Source: Pollutiaquabacter aromativorans (GTDB taxonomy: Bacteria > Bacteroidota > Bacteroidia > AKYH767-A > 2013-40CM-41-45). From it: DNA of 64,000 nt. Position 1 is the first letter of the stretch. Each line of letters begins with the position of its first letter. Shown one piece after another: positions 28,313 through 36,897 of the stretch. The notes under the pieces were generated by a model. The model was not told the origin of the DNA. It did no database searches and worked only from the letters and a program-made list of their open reading frames with translations. The stretch spans positions 186,001 through 250,000 of the forward strand of contig CP185379.1 of assembly GCA_049177215.1 (NCBI GenBank), read 5' to 3'. The position numbers and the translations under genes are program-made.

Positions 28313-28804
28313 TTATCGATAATGTGCTTTCAGGCGTTCCAGCACTTCGGCGACTGCCGGGCAGACCATGGTATTGTGGTAGGTGATCCCGAGCTTTTCA
28401 CGGATGTCGCGTTGTTGGGTGTGTGGAAATTCCCGGCAGGCGTTCGGGCGGTTTTCATAGACACTGCAATAGTTGTCGCCGCCAAGAAACGGGCAGGGCA
28501 TCGACCGGAACACGTAATCGCCGTCCTCGTCGATCCGAAGATGACGCTCGGTGAACTCGGCGGGACGTATTCGGAAATGTCCGGCCAATCGATCCACATC
28601 CTTGCTCAGGAGCAGGGGGCCGGTGGTCCGGCAACAGTTGCCGCATTGCAGGCAATCGATGTGTTCGAATGCCTCATCGTGTAACCGATTGGTCGTCTGG
28701 TCCAGGTCGGCCGGTCGGCTCTTCTTCAACCGTTCGAGAAAGGCTTTGTTTTCCTTCTTCCGGTTAACGGCTTGTTCCAGTAACGTGCGGTATTCGGGCA
28801 GCAT
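28313..28804 (-). CDS. YkgJ-family cysteine cluster protein
   Basis: 163-residue cytoplasmic protein with the cysteine cluster of the YkgJ/UPF0153 family: CLQCGNCCR near residues 51-59, then CPFLGGDNYCSVYENRPNACREFP and a last Cys in NTMVCPAV. These residues are thought to bind zinc or an iron-sulfur cluster; the function is not known. The N-terminus is a charged helix (residues 8-35). It is the upstream partner of the TMEM175-like gene. Confidence 0.88.
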   Translation of the reverse strand: MLPEYRTLLEQAVNRKKENKAFLERLKKSRPADLDQTTNRLHDEAFEHIDCLQCGNCCRTTGPLLLSKDVDRLAGHFRIRPAEFTERHLRIDEDGDYVFRSMPCPFLGGDNYCSVYENRPNACREFPHTQQRDIREKLGITYHNTMVCPAVAEVLERLKAHYR

Positions 28805-28844
28805 TCAGTGGGAGATCGCTTAAAGATAATGGGCGGGGAAATAA

Positions 28845-28882
28845 AAAAGAAAACCCCCGCCGGATGGCAGGGGTTTCTTTTC
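28845..28882 (-). terminator. Terminator after groEL
   Basis: An A-rich/T-rich inverted repeat with a CCCC/GGGG core (about 14 paired bases with a small bulge, loop GGAT) lies 15 bases beyond the groEL stop. The T-run on the minus strand follows the stem. Confidence 0.8.
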
Positions 28883-28896
28883 CGAAGCAGTGGATC

Positions 28897-30531
<1,635 letters not shown>

Positions 30532-30620
30532 GTTAGCTTATGAGTTGTTTGTTGAGTTAGACTGAATGTATTGGAGGTACTGAAAAATGAAATCGCCGTT
30601 CCCGGTCCGCCGAAGGTGGA

Positions 30621-30899
30621 TCAGAGTACGGCGAAGATGTCGCTCTCGCGCATGATGAGGAGCTCGCGTCCGTCGATGGTGATTTCGGTACCGGCATATT
30701 TACCATAAAGAACCGAGTCGCCTACTTTTACGGTCATCGGCTCGTCTTTCTTACCCGTGCCGATAGCTACGACTTTACCACGCTGCGGTTTTTCTTTCGC
30801 GGTGTCCGGAATGATGATGCCGGATGCGGTCTTTTCTTCTGCCGCTGCTGCTTCTACCAGCACGCGATCGCCCAGGGGCTTCAGGGTGAGTTTGCTCAT
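30621..30899 (-). CDS. groS: Co-chaperonin GroES
   Basis: 10-kDa lid of the chaperonin. The chosen ATG at 30899 gives 92 residues starting MSKLTLKPLGDRVLVE; nine upstream in-frame codons (to 30926) are not expected in the family. The mobile loop is EEKTASGIIIPDTAKEKPQ and the C-terminus contains GKYAGTEITIDG and LLIMRESDIFAVL. It is the first gene of the groESL pair and is separated from secG by 251 bases containing the secG terminator. No convincing promoter box was found in that gap. Confidence 0.97.
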   Translation of the reverse strand: MSKLTLKPLGDRVLVEAAAAEEKTASGIIIPDTAKEKPQRGKVVAIGTGKKDEPMTVKVGDSVLYGKYAGTEITIDGRELLIMRESDIFAVL

Positions 30900-31093
30900 G
30901 AGTGTATTGATTTTAAGGTTGGACAAATAGAGTTGAGTGACTTACGTCGACCGCCGTGGTCAGAAAACGTGCCAGTGGTTGTATTTTCTTCGTTTCCTGA
31001 CAAAATTTCAATCTTTTTGAAATCCAAGGAAGAGGTGTCAGGGATTTAAGTGACAAACTTTCAGCGCTGAGGGATTTCGGTTTTTGTCGGTGC

Positions 31094-31131
31094 CGAAAAA
31101 CGCGAAAAGCCGCCATGGAGGCAGCTTTTCG
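31094..31131 (-). terminator. Terminator after secG
   Basis: On the minus strand CGAAAAGCTGCC pairs with GGCGGCTTTTCG (12 bp with one T-G pair, loop TCCAT), followed by CGTTTTTCGG. It begins 20 bases after the secG stop and separates secG from groESL. Confidence 0.8.
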
Positions 31132-31150
31132 ACGATTCAGTTCAGTTTCA

Positions 31151-31528
31151 TTACTGAGCCGGCTGCTGTTGTGCCGGTTCTCCCTGGGCGGGTTGTTGCT
31201 GCGCCGGCTGTTGTGCCGGTTGCTGCGGAGCTGCCGGAGTGGTGGTCGGCGCGGCGCCCGCGTCGATCTGCTCCTGCATCTTGGTACCGATCTCGCGATC
31301 GCCTTTCTTCGGCAGGGCAAAACCTGCCAACAGGCAAAGGGATACCAGGCCGATAACGAGGCCCCAGGTCAGTTTTTCGATGAAATCCGTCGTTTTTTTA
31401 ACGCCCATGAGCTGGTTGGCTCCGATGATGCCGGACGCGACGCCGCCGCCTTTGGGGTTCTGGACAAGCACGACCAGAACAAGGAGGATGCAAATGATGA
31501 TGATGAGGACGGTAATGGCGGTAAACAT
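31151..31528 (-). CDS. secG: Preprotein translocase subunit SecG
   Basis: Small membrane subunit of the SecYEG channel, 125 residues. Two transmembrane segments (about 3-22 and 54-74) flank the conserved VVLVQNPKGGGVASGIIGANQLMGVKKTTDFIEKLTW loop. The last ~35 residues are a tail of A, P and Q (repeats of PAQQ) that would lie outside the membrane; such tails occur in Bacteroidota SecG. It is 4 bases downstream of the TPR gene in the same operon. Confidence 0.94.
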   Translation of the reverse strand: MFTAITVLIIIICILLVLVVLVQNPKGGGVASGIIGANQLMGVKKTTDFIEKLTWGLVIGLVSLCLLAGFALPKKGDREIGTKMQEQIDAGAAPTTTPAAPQQPAQQPAQQQPAQGEPAQQQPAQ

Positions 31529-31532
31529 TGCT

Positions 31533-32922
31533 TTATAGGTCTTCGCTCGACGAACTGTTAAGTTTTTCGTCTATTTCGCGGACAAGGGCGGCAAAGTAAG
31601 CGCTTTTTTCCGGATGAAGCAAGCCCAGTCTTTGGTAGGCGGATCGCGCCTTCAGTAAATTCCCCTGAGCGGCGTAAATGCCTGCAAGTGTCTCAGAAAC
31701 AACGTCTTCGTGTTCCTCAACGCTTCGTTTGGCCTGTACAACGGGGTTAAAGAACTCGGTCTTTGACGGTACGATCCGGGGCTCTTCCGCGATGAATTTA
31801 TCTATCAGAACACTCTGATCGTCGGTGGCTTTTGCCGTGAATGACAGTGCCGGGTACGGTTGCCGCTTTAATCGGCTCCCGTTCGTCAGCCTGATCGTCT
31901 TCAGCATGAACAGCTTCGACGGCACCAAAACCATCGACCTGTTTCGATCGCAGCCAGGCGAAGAAGTTCCCGCTTTCCGCTTCAGGTTCAGTTGTTTCGG
32001 TTTCCGGACGCTTGGCAGTGTCGTGTGACTCCTCAGGACTTACTGAAAGCTCCGGTAATCGCTCCAGCTCGTGCAGCAGCGTTTCTTCCAAAGCGTACGA
32101 CAGTCCTTCGCGGAATACCGGATCTTCAAGCGCTTCACTTTCCGCATCCACAATGTCTTCCGACTTGACAGGTTCCGCCGGCTTTGCATCTGTTACTTTG
32201 GTGATTCCGCTTTCCGCTTCTTCGATGGGTTCTTCCGGCATACCGGCAGGCGCGGTAATGAGAAAATCGTCAGTAGTCCGTGGCGTGTCGTTCAGGATTG
32301 TTGGCGCAGCAGGCTCTTCGGGGATGACCTTTGTTTCCCTGACAGTAGCGGTTGAAGCGGAATCTCCCAGCAACTCCGCCAGGCGACGACGCAAGACCTC
32401 ACGAGGGTCGTCGTTTTCAATCGGGACAACAGGTGCGAGACTGATCGGCTCTTCCTGAATGTGCGGATTGATGATCGCCTCGCGGGAGGGCTCCGGAAGG
32501 ACCGGTGGTTGTTCCGACATCGGTTCAGGTGTCACCTGCTCCGGTACATAGTGATCGGAGAAAATTCCTGCCGGAATGGTGCTGTCCACTGCTTGCGCAC
32601 CAATGAGCAGGGGAGACTCTTCTTTCGCTGCCTCGAGGAACGGGGACTCAGGGGCCGCGGTAACGGGCTCGCGAAATACACTGTCGGGGCTCGCCTGTAC
32701 CTGATCGTGCACGATCCGGTAAAGTACCCGACGGTCCGGCTGATGCGCGGCGGCTGTTCGCAGTGCGGGCTCGTAGCGGATGTGTTGTTGGTCGTGAAAG
32801 GCTTTGACGAGCAGCAGATGACCTGCCTGGCAATACGGATGATCGCGCAGCAATTCCTGCAAAGCACCCGCTTGCGGTGCCGCCTTGCCGGCCAATAGCT
32901 CGTGGAAATGCCGATAATCCAT
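31533..32922 (-). CDS. TPR-type protein, reading frame broken by a +1 shift
   Basis: Two overlapping frames belong to one gene of ~460 residues. The first frame (from ATG 32922) holds MDYRHFHELLAGKAAP and LLRDHPYCQAGHLLLVKAFHDQ, a long acidic low-complexity middle, and NFFAWLRSKQ. The second holds DDQSVLIDKFIAEEPRIVPSK, then ETLAGIYAAQGNLLKARSAYQRLGLLHPEKSAYFAALVREI, a TPR-like helix pair. Dropping one base from the TTTT at 31830-31833 (AAAA in the sense strand) joins them as HGKATDDQSVLIDKFI. This family is regularly found between lptE and secG in Bacteroidota, with unknown function. Sequence error is the simplest explanation of the break. Confidence 0.75.
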
Positions 32923-33443
32923 TACCAGTTGATCACCGCTTTGTTGAAGATGTCATCGACCAGCTGATCGAAGACCTCACGGACCAATTCATCTTCCGCC
33001 GCGGCTAAGTTAACCGAGCTGCTGTAATCGGTGAAACGCGAAAAAGAGGATTCAAAACTCTGTTTCTCGTCTTTCGTATTGGTGTACTTCACACTCACGG
33101 TGATCGTAAGACGGTTCTTGGCGGCCGTTTCGTTGGGCAGGATCGCCTGTGGGGCCACGGAATATCCCGTGATCGCCCCTTCCAGTTGCAGGTCGCCGTT
33201 GCGGTCCACGACTGTCAGCCCGGTTTGCCCGATGAATTTTTCTTTCAATCGTTCGGTAAAGGTCTGACTGAGGTTGGCGGGACCAAGCGGAGCCGTTTTA
33301 GGAAAGAACTTGACCGTGATCGTCTTCACATCCGGCGGAATGGACGCGCCGGAAAGCGAGTAATTCACCTTGCATCCGCCCAGCAGCATCAGCGTAGCGA
33401 GCAGGAAGCTCTGGGTGAACGATCGGTACGCGTGGGTCCGCAT
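32922..33443 (-). CDS. lptE: LPS assembly lipoprotein LptE
   Basis: Outer-membrane lipoprotein expected to plug the LptD barrel that inserts lipopolysaccharide. I chose ATG 33443, which gives a signal peptide ending in the lipobox LLGGC (Cys after ~22 residues); the frame extends further upstream without family support. The mature part has VNYSLSGASIPPDVKTITVKFF, the conserved start of Bacteroidota LptE, and ends in LVREVFDQLVDDIFNKAVINW. The stop overlaps the start of the TPR gene by one base. Confidence 0.9.
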   Translation of the reverse strand: MRTHAYRSFTQSFLLATLMLLGGCKVNYSLSGASIPPDVKTITVKFFPKTAPLGPANLSQTFTERLKEKFIGQTGLTVVDRNGDLQLEGAITGYSVAPQAILPNETAAKNRLTITVSVKYTNTKDEKQSFESSFSRFTDYSSSVNLAAAEDELVREVFDQLVDDIFNKAVINW

Positions 33444-33514
33444 GGTGCTTGGAATAACGGCGGCAAATTCCCTAACGCGCCGTTGATACGCAAATATTAA
33501 TTCGGTCATCCGGG

Positions 33515-34759
33515 TCAATGGATCCCGTATTCGTTCATCTTCCTGTACAGCGTGCGCTCGGAGATGCCGAGTTCTTTCGCCGCGAGTTTCCGTCGGCCTT
33601 TGTGCTTCTGCAGCGCTTTCCGGATGAATTCTTTCTCTTTGTCTTCGAGCGAAAGCGATTCTTCCAGCTCTTCGTGGTCCTGGATCGGCGATACGGTAAC
33701 GACCGGTTGTGGTGAAGCCGGCTGAATCGTCACGGATGGTTCATGCGTGTGCAGGATCGAATGTACCGGTTCGGGTCGGAGGCGGTTGATGACCTGCTCG
33801 TGTCGTTCCTTCCAGGTGGAATCGTTGCCACTGCCCTGCATGATCTCGTTGATGAGCAGTTTCATGTCGTTCATGTCCTTCTTCATGTCGAAGAGGACCT
33901 TGTACAACAACTCGCGCTCGGTAAAGGCTTCCTGGCTCTTGGCTTCGTCGCGCAACAGCATGGGCACAGAAGAAGCGGGCACGTGAGGCAGGTAACGCGA
34001 CAGGGTCTCGCCGTTAATCTCCCGGCTCTTTTCCAGGATGGACAACTGCTCGGTGATATTCTTCAGTTGCCGGATATTCCCCGGCCAGCGGTATTCGGTC
34101 AGGACCTGCACGGCATCCGGCGTCAGGGCCAGCGCCGGCACGCGGTATTTTTCCGAAAAGTCGTGGGCGAATTTCCGGAAGAGGAGGTAGATGTCTTCCT
34201 TCCGGTCACGCAGCGGCGGGATCCGGATCGGAACGGTGTTGAGGCGGTAGTAGAGGTCTTCGCGGAACTTGCCGTTGGCAATGGCCTGCTGCATGTCAAC
34301 GTTGGTTGCGCCGACAATGCGCACGTTCGTCTTCTGCACTTTCGAGGAACCGACTTTGATGAACTCTCCGGTCTCCAATACGCGCAACAGGCGGACCTGG
34401 GTGTTGAGCGGAAGCTCGCCCACTTCGTCGAGGAAGATCGTGCCGCCGTTCGCTACTTCGAAGTAACCTTTCCGTGCTTCATGCGCGCCGGTGAACGAGC
34501 CTTTCTCGTGACCGAATAGTTCCGAGTCGATCGTGCCTTCGGGAATGGCGCCGCAGTTCACGGCGATGTACGGGCCGTGCTTGCGCGGACTGAGCTGGTG
34601 GATGATCTGCGGGAACACTTCCTTACCCACGCCGCTTTCCCCGAAGATCAGGACGCTGATCTCGGTCGGCGCTACCTGTCGGGCTACATTGATGGCATGC
34701 TCGAGCAGGGGAGAGCCGCCGATGATGCCGAAACGCGCTTTGATCTCGTTCGTGTTCAT
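33515..34759 (-). CDS. Sigma-54-dependent transcriptional activator without a receiver domain
   Basis: 414 residues: AAA+ ATPase followed by a Fis-type DNA-binding helix-turn-helix. Walker A is GESGVGKE (40-47), the sigma-54 contact loop is GSFTGA (87-92; GAFTGA in most relatives), Walker B is GGTIFLDEVGELP, and the R-finger region includes FREDLYYRLNTVPI. The HTH is RKLAAKELGISERTLYRKMNEYGIH at the C-terminus. There is no N-terminal receiver, GAF or PAS domain, so activity is not controlled by phosphorelay in cis. A ~100-residue linker (265-365) joins the two domains. It lies between miaB and lptE, its usual place in Bacteroidota. Confidence 0.94.
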   Translation of the reverse strand: MNTNEIKARFGIIGGSPLLEHAINVARQVAPTEISVLIFGESGVGKEVFPQIIHQLSPRKHGPYIAVNCGAIPEGTIDSELFGHEKGSFTGAHEARKGYFEVANGGTIFLDEVGELPLNTQVRLLRVLETGEFIKVGSSKVQKTNVRIVGATNVDMQQAIANGKFREDLYYRLNTVPIRIPPLRDRKEDIYLLFRKFAHDFSEKYRVPALALTPDAVQVLTEYRWPGNIRQLKNITEQLSILEKSREINGETLSRYLPHVPASSVPMLLRDEAKSQEAFTERELLYKVLFDMKKDMNDMKLLINEIMQGSGNDSTWKERHEQVINRLRPEPVHSILHTHEPSVTIQPASPQPVVTVSPIQDHEELEESLSLEDKEKEFIRKALQKHKGRRKLAAKELGISERTLYRKMNEYGIH

Positions 34760-34774
34760 GCTGGTTTCAGTCGT

Positions 34775-36259
34775 TTAGTCCGCGCGACCTGTCGCTTCGC
34801 CCAGCAGGGTGGCGGAGGTGCAATCGTTCACTTTAACGAAGACGTAATCGCCGGGCTGATAGTGTTGCTTGGGAAACACCACCACTTTATTCTGGGTGGT
34901 GCGACCGCTGAGGTGCGCGTCCGAACGCTTGCTCAGCGACTCCACCAGTACCTCGAAGGTGCGACCGATGTCGCGCCGGTTGCTCTCGAGCGAAAGTTTG
35001 TTCTGCAGGTCGATGATCTCGGTTAGCCGGCGGGTTTTGACCTCGTCAGCGATATCGTCGGGATACTTCCGCGCCGCCAGGGTGCCGGGGCGTTCGGAGT
35101 ATTTAAACATGAAGGCGTAATCGTAGCCGGACCATTGCATCAACGACAAGGTGTCGCGATGCTGTTCTTCGGTCTCGCCGCAGAATCCGCTGATGATATC
35201 GGTGGAAACACCGCAGCCCGGTACGATCCGGCGGATCGCTTCGATGCGCTGCATGTAGTCTTCCCGCGTGTATCCGCGATTCATCTTTTCGAGCACTTCG
35301 CTGTTGCCCGACTGCACCGGAAGGTGGATGTACTTACAGATGTTGGGATACTTCGCCATCACCTCCAGCACCGCTTCGGTGATGTCGCGCGGATTGCTGG
35401 TGGAAAAACGGATCCGCAGCTTCGGACTGACCTGCGCGACGCGCTCCATCAGATCGGCGAAGGTGACGAACTGTTGCTGCTGTTCTTCCGGCAGGCGGTG
35501 GTTGAGAGCGTCCTGCACGGTGGTTTCCGGCAGGTCTTTCTTCGGACCGCCTCCCCACCAGAGGTAGGAATCGACGTTCTGTCCAAGGAGCGTAACCTCC
35601 TTGTAACCTTGTTCGACGAGCTGTCGTGCTTCCTGCACGATGGATTCCGGATCGCGGCTGCGTTCGCGACCGCGGGTAAAGGGTACCACGCAGAACGAAC
35701 ACATGTTGTCGCAACCCCGCATGATCGAGATGAAAGCGGTGATGCCGTTGCTGCCGAGGCGCACGGGGCTGATCTCCGCGTAGGTCTCCTCGCGCGAGAG
35801 CAGCACGTTCACGGCTTTCTGGCCGGAGCCGGCAGCAGCGATGAGATTCGGAAGATCGCGGTAGGCGTCGGGACCTACGACGATGTCGACCAGCTGTTCT
35901 TGTTCGAGCAGTTGGGTCTTCAGCCGTTCGGCCATGCAGCCGAGCACACCCACGATCTGGTCGGGTTTGCGGTTCTTACCGTGGCGAAGGTCCCGCAGCC
36001 GACCCCACACGCGCTGCTCGGCATTGTCGCGGATGGCGCATGTGTTCAGCAGGATCAGGTCGGCTTCTTCCAGCACCCGGGTGGTGGAGTAGCCGCAATC
36101 GCGGAGGATGGATGCCACGATCTCGCTGTCGGAAAAGTTCATCTGACAGCCGTAGCTCTCCAGGTAAAGCAGTTTGCTCCGCTGTGCCCCGGCTTCCGGC
36201 AGCACCAGGGCTTCCCCTTGCCGCGATTCGTCGATCTCCTTGTTCCCGAATTTCTCCAT
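34775..36259 (-). CDS. miaB: tRNA-2-methylthio-N6-dimethylallyladenosine synthase
   Basis: Radical SAM methylthiotransferase that modifies A37 of tRNAs reading UNN codons. The N-terminal UPF0004 domain holds ESYGCQMNFSDSE, LNTCAIRDNAEQ and GCMAERL, whose three cysteines bind the auxiliary 4Fe-4S cluster. The radical SAM motif CDNMCSFC lies in IMRGCDNMCSFCVVPFTRGRE. A C-terminal TRAM domain ends the protein. Length of 494 residues is slightly long owing to an N-terminal extension of ~30 residues. A promoter at 36267-36297 places the transcription start at the ATG or almost so. Confidence 0.97.
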   Translation of the reverse strand: MEKFGNKEIDESRQGEALVLPEAGAQRSKLLYLESYGCQMNFSDSEIVASILRDCGYSTTRVLEEADLILLNTCAIRDNAEQRVWGRLRDLRHGKNRKPDQIVGVLGCMAERLKTQLLEQEQLVDIVVGPDAYRDLPNLIAAAGSGQKAVNVLLSREETYAEISPVRLGSNGITAFISIMRGCDNMCSFCVVPFTRGRERSRDPESIVQEARQLVEQGYKEVTLLGQNVDSYLWWGGGPKKDLPETTVQDALNHRLPEEQQQQFVTFADLMERVAQVSPKLRIRFSTSNPRDITEAVLEVMAKYPNICKYIHLPVQSGNSEVLEKMNRGYTREDYMQRIEAIRRIVPGCGVSTDIISGFCGETEEQHRDTLSLMQWSGYDYAFMFKYSERPGTLAARKYPDDIADEVKTRRLTEIIDLQNKLSLESNRRDIGRTFEVLVESLSKRSDAHLSGRTTQNKVVVFPKQHYQPGDYVFVKVNDCTSATLLGEATGRAD

Positions 36260-36266
36260 TGGATGA

Positions 36267-36297
36267 CAAAGATAGCCCCTTGGCGGGTACGTGACAA
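36267..36297 (-). promoter_or_regulatory. Bacteroidota-type promoter upstream of miaB
   Basis: Read on the minus strand: TTG (36297-36295), a 20-base spacer and TATCTTTG (36274-36267), matching TTG-N19/20-TAnnTTTG. The miaB ATG at 36259 begins only 7 bases after the -7 box, so the transcript would be leaderless or nearly so. Confidence 0.65.
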
Positions 36298-36338
36298 GTT
36301 GTCAGCCGTTAATGATGACTCGGACTGGATTTTTAGTG

Positions 36339-36610
36339 TAAAAACGGGATTTGTATAATCGAAAAGGTCGCTGAATGCGGTTCCGGGTACGCTTGCTTCC
36401 CATCTCGATTCCAGGGTCGGGGGAAAGGAATTCTGCCTATATATAGGTATGCATGGTCGGGTTCAGGCGAAGGGAACCGTGGCAATCCAGCCCCGGGTGA
36501 ACTCGTCACGCTTCCTGCGTTGAGCAACATGCGCAAGCTGATGTGAGGAGTGAACACGGGAAGCCCGGTGAAACGAAGTCGCCCCGCATCGCTCCCACAT
36601 CTATACTTCT
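36339..36610. other. Unexplained gene-free sequence with hairpins
   Basis: Part of a 638-base stretch (36260-36897) between miaB and topA without a convincing gene. By eye it contains the 12-base perfect palindrome CCTATATATAGG (36436-36447), a hairpin-forming pair around 36509-36541 (GCTT..TGCG with CGCA..AGC), and CACGGG..CCCGGTG near 36555. A minus-strand frame of 74 codons (36333-36557) is open, but its composition is not convincing. It may be a structured RNA or the remnant of a repeat; I do not recognise it. Confidence 0.3.
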
Positions 36611-36845
36611 TTGCAGAAGAATCGCTTGGATTCTGGAGGAAAAAAAATGAATGAACGTTCGGAAGGACATCGGACAGGAAAGTTGTAACGTACTGTGAAC
36701 GACACGGGTGTGTGTTTTGAGCAGGTTGTTGTGGAGGCGCGGTAGTGATGCGTGCGAAAAAAATGTTGAACGTCGGGAAAGCCTTGCTGGTGGCGGCTTT
36801 TAACGTTGCAAAAATGCGGAGAAATGATTCGGATGTCCCGGGTCG

Positions 36846-36878
36846 TTTGAACGATCAAAAAATAAATGCTTTTATTTG
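36846..36878 (+). promoter_or_regulatory. Promoter candidate for topA
   Basis: TTTG (36846-36849), a 21-base spacer and TTTATTTG (36871-36878) resemble the -33/-7 consensus with one mismatch in the -7 box. The ATG follows 19 bases later. Confidence 0.5.
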
Positions 36879-36897
36879 CGCCGACTGAAAAAACCGG

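Noticed and set aside
30900..31093. CIRCE operator or Bacteroidota promoter upstream of groES
   Set aside because: No TTAGCACTC-N9-GAGTGCTAA was found. CAAATAGA (30924-30931) gives only a poor -7 box on the minus strand, without a -33 partner.
36333..36557. 74-codon minus-strand frame in the gap upstream of topA
   Set aside because: No start context, promoter or recognisable family; composition is rich in P, S and R.
36450..36610. Riboswitch, RNase P RNA or group II intron in the topA gap
   Set aside because: I compared the remembered core motifs of cobalamin, TPP and SAM riboswitches, RNase P RNA and intron domain V, and none fits.
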